NCBI GenBank assembly: GCA_002712055.1
Contig: PARV01000034.1
Span: forward strand, 12,696 to 45,843
From: Gammaproteobacteria bacterium
Lineage (GTDB): Bacteria; Pseudomonadota; Gammaproteobacteria; Pseudomonadales; Pseudohongiellaceae
Direction of reading: 5' to 3'
Length of the DNA: 33,148 nucleotides
Position 1 is the stretch's first letter. The number at the start of each line of letters is the position of its first letter. The translations under genes and the position numbers were made by a program. Below the pieces are notes generated by a model. That model had not been told where the DNA came from. It was given only the letters and a program-made list of their open reading frames with translations, and made no database searches. Below are positions 19,806 through 28,659 of this stretch, in pieces.

Positions 19806-20453
19806 ATGACTGAAAAATTCCAACATTCCATAATCGATCGATTTCTGATTCAGTTTGATCAAGCATTACGCACCTGTGTACCCGGTTCGATAGAGCCCAA
19901 GCGAAAATCGCCAGCGACCAGCGTAGATGAAAAAGAATTAAGCACGACTGAAAAACAACATGCTGCTGGCCTAATGCGCATCAACCATACAGGCGAAGTT
20001 TGTGCCCAGGCTCTATATCTTGGTCAGGCAACCACGGCCCGATTAGGTCAGATACGCAAATCGATGGAGCTCGCCGCCGAAGAAGAAAAGGATCACCTAG
20101 CCTGGTGCGAACAGCGACTAGGAGAACTCGACAGTCATACAAGTGCATTGAATCCTCTCTGGTATTTGCTATCGTTCTCCATGGGAGCAACGGCGGGGAT
20201 TACTGGTGACAGGTGGAGTCTTGGATTTGTTGCTGAAACCGAAAAGCAGGTGTGTGAACACCTGGAAGATCATCTCTCAAAGCTTCCGGAGCAAGATATA
20301 AAGAGCAGGACTATTCTTGAACAAATGATTTCCGATGAGAAACAGCATGAGCAAACCGCTAGGCAAGCCGGAGGCTTCGAGCTTCCAATAGCCATTCGTC
20401 AGACCATGACCTTGATATCGGAATTCATGAAGAAGACAACTTATCACATTTAA
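19806..20453 (+). CDS. coq7: 2-polyprenyl-3-methyl-6-methoxy-1,4-benzoquinone monooxygenase (Coq7, di-iron)
   Basis: 215 aa. MRINHTGEVCAQALYLGQ, EEEKDHLAWCEQRL and MISDEKQHEQTA di-iron ligand motifs. Starts on the base after the purD stop. Confidence 0.95.
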   Translation: MTEKFQHSIIDRFLIQFDQALRTCVPGSIEPKRKSPATSVDEKELSTTEKQHAAGLMRINHTGEVCAQALYLGQATTARLGQIRKSMELAAEEEKDHLAWCEQRLGELDSHTSALNPLWYLLSFSMGATAGITGDRWSLGFVAETEKQVCEHLEDHLSKLPEQDIKSRTILEQMISDEKQHEQTARQAGGFELPIAIRQTMTLISEFMKKTTYHI

Positions 20454-20454
20454 A

Positions 20455-20901
20455 CTATTCGTCAGCTGCTTCTACTGAAACGATTTCAAAATCATGAGTT
20501 ACATCTACCCCCGCATTTTTTAGCATAATCGAAGCGGAACAATATTTTTCAGCCGACAACTCAATCGCTCGTTCCACCAGCCTTTCACTCAGATCTCTAC
20601 CAGATATTTTGAAATGGAGATGAATAGACTCGAATACTGCGGGGACAGCATCGGCTCGTTTAGCGGTTACATTGGCTTCACAACTAGTAATTTGTTGACG
20701 GCCTTTTTGAAGGATAGTTACCACGTCGTAAGAAGAGCAACTCCCCACACTCAAAGCCATTAGCTCCATGGGGCGCATACCCATGTTCCTTCCACCGTTT
20801 TCCGACGGACCATCAAGGATGAGGGCGTGCCCAGTCTCGGACTCCGCTACAAACATCACTTCTTCAACCCAGTTTACTCGTACATCCATTACTCGTCTCA
20901 T
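20455..20901 (-). CDS. OsmC/Ohr family protein (YhfA-like)
   Basis: 148 aa. GPSENGGRNMGMRPMELMALSVGSCSSYDVVTILQKGRQ and a C-terminal EKYCSASIMLKNAGVDVTHDFEI motif with the two family cysteines. Confidence 0.9.
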   Translation of the reverse strand: MRRVMDVRVNWVEEVMFVAESETGHALILDGPSENGGRNMGMRPMELMALSVGSCSSYDVVTILQKGRQQITSCEANVTAKRADAVPAVFESIHLHFKISGRDLSERLVERAIELSAEKYCSASIMLKNAGVDVTHDFEIVSVEAADE

Positions 20902-21019
20902 CTAAAAATATCATTCTAAGTTCTCTCCATTGCTCATAGGTTCTTGTCTAGCTCCTTGAGTCCCTGATCAATGAGTTGCTCAGTTCAGTACAGCAATACT
21001 TTTTCTCTGTAGTTACAAT

Positions 21020-21025
21020 TGTCAA
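21020..21025 (-). promoter_or_regulatory. Consensus -35-like TTGACA (reverse strand) in the trpC/osmC-like spacer
   Basis: TTGACA on the minus strand, followed about 18 bp downstream by a weak -10-like AAGTAT. Only promoter-like signal in the 150-bp gap. Confidence 0.25.
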
Positions 21026-21051
21026 AGATCTGCTCTTTTAGTTGAAAATCA

Positions 21052-21858
21052 TTAAAAAAAGAGCTCCTTCAATTTTACGCCAGGTTTATCTGACTGCATG
21101 AATGACTCTCCAACCAAAAATCCATATATATTATTGCTGAGCATGACTTCGACATCTTCCCGCGAATTAATTCCACTTTCGGTAATAACAAGTTTATCGC
21201 TTGGTATATGCTCTGCAAGTTCTAGTGTAACCTCAATATCAGTTTCAAAGGTATGCAGGTTTCTATTATTGATACCTAGAAGGTCTATACCTAGCTCCAG
21301 AGCCTGGTCCAGCTCCTGTCTATTGTGAATTTCAACCAGTATATCAATTGACAACTCGTTCGCATAAGCAACTAGTTCAGCTAATTGTGAATGTTGTAAG
21401 GCCATAACAATCAACAGAATACAATCCGCGCCTAGTACTCTAGACTCAGCAATTTGATAAGGATCGATAATAAAGTCTTTACGTATTACAGGTATTTGGC
21501 AAGCTAAACGTGCCTGTTGAAGATGTTCGTTTTGGCCCTGAAAAAATTTCTCGTCAGTGAGAACAGAAAGACAGGTAGCATTATTCTTCGCATAATCTTC
21601 TGCATGCTCTGCCGGTCTAAAGTTTTCCCGAATCAGACCCTTTGACGGGGATGCTTTTTTTATCTCTGCGATAATAGCAGGCTTCTTTTCCAAAATGCGA
21701 TTGCGGATTGCCCTAGTAAATCCTCTAGTTTCGTCAGTATCGGGCAGTTTCCTTTCTAGCTCTATTTGCGATACAACAGACTTCATCGCCGCAACCTCCT
21801 TTTGCTTATGGGCCAAAATCTCCTCAAGAATCGTTGGTGTGGTCACTCCATTAGCCAT
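21052..21858 (-). CDS. trpC: Indole-3-glycerol phosphate synthase
   Basis: 268 aa. IAEIKKASPSKGLIRENF, VLTDEKFFQG, IRKDFIIDPYQI, GINNRNLHTFE, ITESGI. Confidence 0.98.
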   Translation of the reverse strand: MANGVTTPTILEEILAHKQKEVAAMKSVVSQIELERKLPDTDETRGFTRAIRNRILEKKPAIIAEIKKASPSKGLIRENFRPAEHAEDYAKNNATCLSVLTDEKFFQGQNEHLQQARLACQIPVIRKDFIIDPYQIAESRVLGADCILLIVMALQHSQLAELVAYANELSIDILVEIHNRQELDQALELGIDLLGINNRNLHTFETDIEVTLELAEHIPSDKLVITESGINSREDVEVMLSNNIYGFLVGESFMQSDKPGVKLKELFF

Positions 21859-22879
21859 CTGTTAACTGAGTAAACTGAATCAGCTGATCGAATTTCTCCT
21901 GCGCTAATCCACTCTCTAGCACTTCCTTAGCTTTGGCAACTCCTGCCAAAAGGTCTTCGCAAAGATTAGCTACATAGATTGCAGCACCAGCGTTCAGAGC
22001 AACTATTTCTGCAGCAGCCCTGTTCTCGTTAGCCAGCGCTTGTTTGAGCATGATAAGGCTTTCTTCCGCATTGTTAATCTGCAAACCATTGCAGTCGGGG
22101 TATTGCTCAATTCCGAAATCACCAGGTGATATACTATAGGTAGTGATTTCCCCTGCCTTTAGTTCGCCAACCTGGGTTTCCGCAGCTATGCTAATCTCAT
22201 CAAGGCCATCATCAGAAGAGACTATCATCACGTGGTTACTGCCGAGCTCTCGTAGGACTTCCAGTAGAGTAGGTATCCATATCGGATCGAAAACTCCAAT
22301 AATCTGATTGGGTGAAGAAGCTGGATTAGTTAACGGACCTAGTAAGTTGAAAATAGTTCTTACCCCAATTTCCTTTCGCGCAGTGATGACATATTTCATA
22401 GCACTATGATGAGCCGGCGCAAACATGAATCCGACACCGACCTGTTCAATCACTCGAGCTACCTGACTAGCCTCAAGAGTCAAACTTACGCCCGCCGCTT
22501 CCAACACGTCGGCACTACCGCTAGTACTAGTCGCTCCCCGATTGCCATGTTTGGCTACCTTAGCCCCTGCACAGGCAGCAACTATTGCCGAAGCAGTCGA
22601 TACATTAAATTTGTTGGAACCACTGCCACCCGTACCACACGTATCAACAAGGTGAGGGGAAGGCTCGATATTTACCTTAGTACATAGCTCTCTCATCACT
22701 ATAGTACCGCCGAGAATTTCGTCAGATTTTACTCCTTTCATTTGAAGCCCTACTAAAAATGCAGCATTCTGGGCATCGGTCGTCTGCCCTGACATAATAT
22801 CTTGCATAACAGATACCATCTGGGTTTTATTAAGATCGATACTACTAGTTACTCTTTTTATTGCTTCTCTTATATCCAA
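21851..22879 (-). CDS. trpD: Anthranilate phosphoribosyltransferase
   Basis: 342 aa. DTCGTGGSGSNKFNVSTASAIVAA, KHGNRGATSTSGSADVLEA, RTIFNLLGPLTNPA. Confidence 0.98.
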   Translation of the reverse strand: MDIREAIKRVTSSIDLNKTQMVSVMQDIMSGQTTDAQNAAFLVGLQMKGVKSDEILGGTIVMRELCTKVNIEPSPHLVDTCGTGGSGSNKFNVSTASAIVAACAGAKVAKHGNRGATSTSGSADVLEAAGVSLTLEASQVARVIEQVGVGFMFAPAHHSAMKYVITARKEIGVRTIFNLLGPLTNPASSPNQIIGVFDPIWIPTLLEVLRELGSNHVMIVSSDDGLDEISIAAETQVGELKAGEITTYSISPGDFGIEQYPDCNGLQINNAEESLIMLKQALANENRAAAEIVALNAGAAIYVANLCEDLLAGVAKAKEVLESGLAQEKFDQLIQFTQLTDG

Positions 22880-22910
22880 GATATTTCTCCGTGACCTTCC
22901 TTATACTCCT

Positions 22911-23492
22911 TTAGGTATTTTCCTCTAGAAAGTTTTTTAACAGTTTCAGCCCATGCTCACTCAAAATGGATTCAGGGTGGAATTGGACACCCTCGATTGG
23001 TAACTCCTTATGGCGAACACCCATTATCTCCTCGAACTTTCCATCATCTTCAGTCCAGGCTGTGACCTCAAGGCAGCTCGGTACCGAATTTTGGTCGATT
23101 ACTAGAGAATGATAGCGTGTCGCCACAAACGGTGCGGGGATCCCATTGAACACGCCTTCACCAGTATGATGAATTGATGAAAGTTTGCCATGCATCACCC
23201 TCCCTGCACGCACAACGTTTCCTCCGAAGACCTGACCTATGCTCTGATGGCCGAGACAAATCCCAAGGATTGGCATCTGACCGGCAAAATGGCCGACCAC
23301 CGAAGTAGAAATCCCTGCTTGAGTGGGTGTACATGGTCCAGGTGAGATAACAATCTGGGAGGGCTTCATCGCTTCTATATCTTTGAGAGTTACTTCGTCA
23401 TTACGAAATACCTTCACGTCTGCGCCCAACTCGCCAAGATACTGCACCACGTTGTACGTAAAGGAATCGTAATTGTCTATCATTAACAACAT
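22911..23492 (-). CDS. trpG: Anthranilate synthase component II (glutamine amidotransferase)
   Basis: The track ORF begins at 23537; [19 protein letters not shown] at 23492 is the natural start. [19 protein letters not shown] and [13 protein letters not shown] catalytic motifs. Confidence 0.96.
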   Translation of the reverse strand: MLLMIDNYDSFTYNVVQYLGELGADVKVFRNDEVTLKDIEAMKPSQIVISPGPCTPTQAGISTSVVGHFAGQMPILGICLGHQSIGQVFGGNVVRAGRVMHGKLSSIHHTGEGVFNGIPAPFVATRYHSLVIDQNSVPSCLEVTAWTEDDGKFEEIMGVRHKELPIEGVQFHPESILSEHGLKLLKNFLEENT

Positions 23493-23564
23493 TGGCTCAG
23501 CCTTGTTGGAATACTCATAATTACGAGCAACAATCATATCAGCACAACTCTGCTCTGTCTTGAG

Positions 23565-23580
23565 ATGACTCGGTAGTCAT
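23565..23580. repeat. Perfect 6-bp inverted repeat ATGACT-CGGT-AGTCAT upstream of trpG
   Basis: Read directly, in the 252-bp spacer between trpE and trpG. No following T-run, so not a terminator. Confidence 0.35.
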
Positions 23581-23744
23581 GTGCGGTGGAAACGCCACTC
23601 TTAGAGCATTATCAAATCAGTGCAACAATTAAACTCAAGTGGCTGTGATAACCATCCTGTTGTGCTAAGAGATTTGCAGATAAAACTCTCGGCTGTGCGA
23701 ACTTAGACATTAAATGTTTAAAGCAACCAAGGCTTAGCTTGTTA

Positions 23745-25220
23745 TTACAAAGTAAGTGAATTTTCCGCCAACTGCACAGCTTTCACTATCGCCTTTGCTT
23801 TGTTCTGGGTCTCTTCCCATTCCTTATCAGGCCTAGAGTCCGCTACTATCCCGGCGCCAGCTTGGACATGAAGTGTCTGATTTTTGATTACAGCGGTACG
23901 AATCGCTATGGCCATGTCCATGTTGTCATTCCAACTCAGATAACCCATTGCACCACCGTAGATTCCTCGCTTGTTTGGTTCTAGTTCATCTATGATTTGC
24001 ATGGCACGCACTTTTGGGGCTCCGCTAAGCGTACCAACAGGTAGTGTAGACTTAAGTACGTCAAGTGCCGTTTTATCGTCACTGATTTCGCTCTCCACGA
24101 TCGAAGCTATGTGCATTACGTGAGAATAGCGTTCCACGAACATTTTACGAGGAACACGCACAGAGCCTGTTTTCGAAACACGACCTGAGTCATTGCGGCT
24201 CAGATCTATCAGCATCAAATGCTCTGCTATCTCCTTAGCGTCCGATAACAACTCTTTTTCAAGTGCCTGGTCTTCCTGATCTGTGGCACCCCGCTTACGA
24301 GTGCCTGCTAACGGGCGAACCGTAATCTTACTCGATTCCACGCGCGCCAAAATCTCTGGTGAAGCACTCACTACATGGTGATCGGCAAGGTCGAAAAAAA
24401 CCATGTAGGGGGACGGATTCAGATACCGTAGGGCTCGATAAACATTAATAGGGTCGCCATCAAATTTCACAGACATCCGCTGGGCGAGTACTACCTGCAT
24501 AACATCACCTGCAACGATATATTCTTTTATCTGTTCAACGGCCTTCTCGTACTCTTCCCGCCTAAAGTGATAAAGGAAATCTTCTTCTGTAACTATATTA
24601 CTCGTATTGGAATCCGGAAGTGGCACTGGTTTTTTAAGATCCATCTGTAATTGATCTAACCGGCGCTGAGCTTTTTTATAGGCGTCCCCAGCAGCGGGAT
24701 TTACATTGATAATGAAAGAAATTGTCCCTCTGAGATTATCAAAAACCACAACTTCTTCAGACACCATCAGAAGGATGTCTGGCGTATCAATCTCGTCAAT
24801 TCCTTCGGCCGGCCCTATGCTAGTTTCCACGAAACGAACTGTATCGTAAGCGAAATAGCCTACTAGACCTCCGGAAAAGCGCTGCTTGTCACCTACATCT
24901 GCTACCTTAAAGCGGTTCCTAAATCCTGTAATAAAATCAAAAGGGTCATCAGTGTCCTGTTCTTCGACAATCTTCCCTTCGGTTTCAACGACGACCTTGC
25001 CATATTGAACCCGCATGATTGTGCTGCAAGGTAAACCAATTATGGAATAGCGACCCCATTTTTCACCCCCTTGGACTGATTCAAAGAAGTAGCTATACGG
25101 ACCTTTCCCCAGTTTTAGGTAGGAGCTTAGAGGAGTTTCAGTGTCAGCGAGTACTTCTCTAACAACAGGGATGCGGTTATAACCTTGCCTAGCGAGATCC
25201 TGAAACTGCGCTTGATTCAT
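23745..25220 (-). CDS. trpE: Anthranilate synthase component I
   Basis: 491 aa. GRYSIIGL, VVLAQRMS, YLNPSPYMVFFD, RPLAGTRKRG, LSRNDSGRVSKTGSV, STLPVGTLSGAPKVRAM, QAGAGIVADS. Confidence 0.98.
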   Translation of the reverse strand: MNQAQFQDLARQGYNRIPVVREVLADTETPLSSYLKLGKGPYSYFFESVQGGEKWGRYSIIGLPCSTIMRVQYGKVVVETEGKIVEEQDTDDPFDFITGFRNRFKVADVGDKQRFSGGLVGYFAYDTVRFVETSIGPAEGIDEIDTPDILLMVSEEVVVFDNLRGTISFIINVNPAAGDAYKKAQRRLDQLQMDLKKPVPLPDSNTSNIVTEEDFLYHFRREEYEKAVEQIKEYIVAGDVMQVVLAQRMSVKFDGDPINVYRALRYLNPSPYMVFFDLADHHVVSASPEILARVESSKITVRPLAGTRKRGATDQEDQALEKELLSDAKEIAEHLMLIDLSRNDSGRVSKTGSVRVPRKMFVERYSHVMHIASIVESEISDDKTALDVLKSTLPVGTLSGAPKVRAMQIIDELEPNKRGIYGGAMGYLSWNDNMDMAIAIRTAVIKNQTLHVQAGAGIVADSRPDKEWEETQNKAKAIVKAVQLAENSLTL

Positions 25221-25245
25221 ATTGGTTTTTGCTCATTGAGTCTGT

Positions 25246-25920
25246 CTAGTGGAGCTTTTGACCTAGTTCTTCGCGCATCGCAGCTATCGTTGCCGAATAG
25301 TCTTCACTTTGGAAAATTGCTGATCCGGCTACAAACATATCGGCACCTGCCTCTGCTATTTCCCCTATATTCTTGACTCCAACGCCGCCATCCACCTCAA
25401 GACGGATTGGGTGGCCGCTGTCGTCAATAAGTTTGCGCACCTTCTTTAACTTCTTTAGGGTGGAAGGAATAAATTTCTGACCACCAAATCCTGGATTCAC
25501 AGACATCAACAAGATTACATCAATTTTTTCAATCAGGTATTCTAGACAGTCGATGGGTGTACCTGGGTTAAAAACCAGTCCAGACTTGCAACCTTGATCC
25601 CGGATCAGTTGGAGAGATCGATCTGGATGTGAAGTCGCTTCAGGGTGGAAACTAATATAACTAGCTCCTGCTTTGGCAAAATCACATATGAGCTGATCTA
25701 CTGGAGTAACCATGAGATGAACATCGATAGGAGCAGTAATATTATGATTCCGCAGCGCCTGGCACACCATTGGTCCAATAGTTAGATTGGGCACGTAGTG
25801 ATTATCCATTACGTCGAAATGTATGACGTCAGCGCCGGCATCAAGCACCGCATTCACTTCTTCGCCTAGCCGTGCAAAATCTGCGGACAATATGGATGGT
25901 GCTATCAGGTAGTCTTTCAT
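25246..25920 (-). CDS. rpe: Ribulose-phosphate 3-epimerase
   Basis: 224 aa. [59 protein letters not shown]. Confidence 0.98.
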   Translation of the reverse strand: MKDYLIAPSILSADFARLGEEVNAVLDAGADVIHFDVMDNHYVPNLTIGPMVCQALRNHNITAPIDVHLMVTPVDQLICDFAKAGASYISFHPEATSHPDRSLQLIRDQGCKSGLVFNPGTPIDCLEYLIEKIDVILLMSVNPGFGGQKFIPSTLKKLKKVRKLIDDSGHPIRLEVDGGVGVKNIGEIAEAGADMFVAGSAIFQSEDYSATIAAMREELGQKLH

Positions 25921-25984
25921 AAGTTTTATTCAGAACAGCATTTCAGGTGGCCCGTATTGTACAGCCTGCGGAATCTTTTGTCCT

Positions 25985-26713
25985 TCAGAGTGCCTTGCGA
26001 TAGCCGCATAACGTTTCGTATGCGTCACGGACTGCTTGCGATTTTTCTTGAGCTTGTTGCAGCATCTCGGCGGAAAGGTTGTCCACACTGAGTTTGTCTG
26101 GGTGATAACGCGACATCAACCGCAGGTATGCTCGTTTGACTTCGCCAACCTCCACCCCTGGTTTAAGTTGAAGAACACTATAGGCATGCTTTAAGTATCC
26201 TCGCGGCTCAGCGAAAAAGTAATCGAGGCAATTTTGCGCTTTTTTACATACTCTCGTAAATTCACCTTTGTCGTATCCAAGCTCATGAGCGACTTCCCGC
26301 AGTAATACCTTCTCTTTCAGTCTCATTTCACCCTTGGAATACGCCAGTTGGCATTGAAGCTTTAGAAAAAGGTCTGCCAGTTCAGTCTTAGGTCTAATTA
26401 TTCTGACCAAGTCACGCACACATTTCATTACATCCGTATTTAGTTGCTTACCTTGATCAAAGTATTGTATAGCTTGTTGTCGCTGCGCGTTATCAAAACT
26501 AAGCTGTTGCATGATAGCTATGGCAAAATCGATTTCTTCTTGTGTCACCACCCCATCAAGTTTCGAAACTCTCCCCATCAAGGCAAACATGGCCATATTA
26601 AAATGTCTCTGGGTTTTCCCCCCGGACGGCACTTTCACATGGGGGTCATTGCCAGACAAACGCATGCAAATAGCACGTTTGTAGGCTCTATTACGGAGTG
26701 AATTCAACACCAT
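25985..26713 (-). CDS. DjlA-like co-chaperone (TerB domain plus C-terminal J domain), no N-terminal membrane anchor visible
   Basis: 242 aa. TerB-like region FNMAMFALMGRVSKLDGVVTQEEIDFA; J domain with LRLMSRYHPDKL HPD motif. The ATG immediately follows the murU stop. Confidence 0.85.
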   Translation of the reverse strand: MVLNSLRNRAYKRAICMRLSGNDPHVKVPSGGKTQRHFNMAMFALMGRVSKLDGVVTQEEIDFAIAIMQQLSFDNAQRQQAIQYFDQGKQLNTDVMKCVRDLVRIIRPKTELADLFLKLQCQLAYSKGEMRLKEKVLLREVAHELGYDKGEFTRVCKKAQNCLDYFFAEPRGYLKHAYSVLQLKPGVEVGEVKRAYLRLMSRYHPDKLSVDNLSAEMLQQAQEKSQAVRDAYETLCGYRKAL

Positions 26714-27403
26714 TCAACTCCCTCTATTCGCGGAAACAAGCGTAGAGACTTCCCCTAGTCGTTTCGGGGTTCCAACATCAATCCAGATGCCGGCGTGAAT
26801 CTCTCCACTAACGCGATTGTGCGACATGGCTTGCCGCAATAAGGGGATCACCGAGCGTGGTTGAATTGGGTAGCCGGAAAACAAATTTTTATGTAGAACG
26901 CTGATACCACTGAACGTGAGGCGTTCATTTGGTGTGCTGTTACCTTCATTAACACGACCCGTGTTATCTAAGTGAAAGTCTCCATGTGGATGGTGCTCCG
27001 AATTGGCGACAAGCACTAAGTGGGCAAGCCAATCTTTACCATCCACCGGCTGAAGTGTAGAAAAATCAAAATCGGTCCACACGTCTGCATTAACGATAAT
27101 AAAACTATCGTCTTTGAGTATAGGGAGAGCCTTGATTATGCCTCCCGCAGTTTCCAGACGTACAGCTTCTCTTGAATAGCTGATTTCAATACCGAACTGA
27201 GACCCGTCGCCTAAGGCTTCTTCAATCATGGATCCCAAGTAGAAATGATTAATCACAATGCCTGTGACACCACCAGCAACTAACCTCTCGATCTGATATT
27301 CGATAAGAGTCTTGTCGCCAACTTTTAACAGCGGCTTGGGTATATTATCAGTAAGAGGCAGCATACGCTTACCCATCCCGGCCGCCAAGATCATTGCGCG
27401 CAT
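26714..27403 (-). CDS. murU: N-acetylmuramate alpha-1-phosphate uridylyltransferase
   Basis: 229 aa. MRAMILAAGMGKRMLPLTDNIPKPLLKVGDKTLIEY nucleotidyltransferase motif. Adjacent to an amgK-like kinase and lptD, the known MurU context. Confidence 0.92.
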   Translation of the reverse strand: MRAMILAAGMGKRMLPLTDNIPKPLLKVGDKTLIEYQIERLVAGGVTGIVINHFYLGSMIEEALGDGSQFGIEISYSREAVRLETAGGIIKALPILKDDSFIIVNADVWTDFDFSTLQPVDGKDWLAHLVLVANSEHHPHGDFHLDNTGRVNEGNSTPNERLTFSGISVLHKNLFSGYPIQPRSVIPLLRQAMSHNRVSGEIHAGIWIDVGTPKRLGEVSTLVSANRGS

Positions 27404-28467
27404 TAGAACTCCAAATTAAGTTTGGTTCTCGCTACCGGCAACAAATCCTTTTTAAACCAGTCCACGAATGCGTTAAATTCTCTATATCGCTCACTTACCT
27501 CTAAGAAATAACGAATAACCAGGGGGATATCGGCCAAATAGCCTGGTTTATGATCTCTAATATGCAACCTAGCAAAGATGCCCAAGACCTTTAAATGACG
27601 CTGCAGCCCCATAAGATCAAAGTCTCGCAAGAATTGCTGTTGGCCCACCTCTTGGACAATGCCCCTCGCTGTAGCTCGCTTAAAGTAATCAATAGCCCAT
27701 TTCTCTACCTGTTCTGGGGTCCAGCGAATATAGCAGTCCCTTAGCAGCGACACGAGATCGTAGGTATAAGCTCCGAGCACAGCATCCTGGAAATCGATAA
27801 TTCCTGGTCCAGCGTCTGCATCAAAGATCAGAGGGTCGAGGATCATCAAGTTACGGGAATGGTAATCTCGATGAACTATTACCTCAGCCTGTCCGAGCGC
27901 TGAATCTTCGAGAAATCGGAAAGTCTCGTCGAGTAAATCACGTTCATTGTGACCGAGCGTTAACGACAAAAATTCTCCACAAAACCATTTCTCGAATAGC
28001 ATCATTTCCCGATTCAGCTCTTTTCTAGAAAAAGGGGCAAGTATCCCTTTATCTTCACTCGCCTGGAGCTCAAGTAAAGAGAAGATGGCTTTCTGGTATA
28101 GACCATCCACAATTTCTATCTGACCTAGCTGCTGTGCGTCCCGCAATGCGTCTAGGTAAAGCGTATCTCCCAGATCATCTAGCAGCATAAAGCCTCTTTG
28201 ATGGTCTGCCGAGTGAACTTTAGGTACAACTAACCCAGCTTGCTGGAACAAGTTACAAATATTCTCGAAGGATTTACCGTCTTCATTCTCAGGCGGAGCA
28301 TCGACGGCCATAAAGGAATGATTACCAGCCCAAACTCGAAAATAACGCCGAAAACTAGCATCGCCGGCTACCTTTTCGAGAGTTATTGTTTTCGCGTTTC
28401 CCAGTCGCAAACTACTTATAATCTCTTTAGTCCAAAGATTTAATTGATCATATCGGGAATGAATCAT
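27403..28467 (-). CDS. amgK: Anomeric N-acetylmuramate/N-acetylglucosamine kinase (aminoglycoside phosphotransferase fold)
   Basis: 354 aa. GDASFRRYFRV, VHRDYHSRNLMIL Brenner motif, GIIDFQDAVLGAYTYDLVSLLRD DFG-equivalent. Overlaps murU by 1 bp. Confidence 0.92.
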   Translation of the reverse strand: MIHSRYDQLNLWTKEIISSLRLGNAKTITLEKVAGDASFRRYFRVWAGNHSFMAVDAPPENEDGKSFENICNLFQQAGLVVPKVHSADHQRGFMLLDDLGDTLYLDALRDAQQLGQIEIVDGLYQKAIFSLLELQASEDKGILAPFSRKELNREMMLFEKWFCGEFLSLTLGHNERDLLDETFRFLEDSALGQAEVIVHRDYHSRNLMILDPLIFDADAGPGIIDFQDAVLGAYTYDLVSLLRDCYIRWTPEQVEKWAIDYFKRATARGIVQEVGQQQFLRDFDLMGLQRHLKVLGIFARLHIRDHKPGYLADIPLVIRYFLEVSERYREFNAFVDWFKKDLLPVARTKLNLEF

Positions 28468-28659
28468 AGGTACTTTGTTAATAGTGGTAAAAGCTAGTCA
28501 GGGGTTCGCTTTGCATTCGAACTCCAATGAATTATTATGCCCTTGCAATGCGCTTCGGAACAGACCTGTGCTTGCATATCATTCAGTTAGTCGGTTTCAA
28601 CAACGAATTGTTTATTACCTTTACCAGTCTTTTTAATGGATTAGCGGGTTAGGGAAGAC

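Noticed and set aside
21851-21858. 8-bp overlap of trpD and trpC
   Set aside because: Ordinary translational coupling in trp operons; not unusual.
26714-28467. amgK-murU pair as a possible novel kinase/nucleotidyltransferase system
   Set aside because: Matches the known anabolic cell-wall recycling pair next to lptD; not new.
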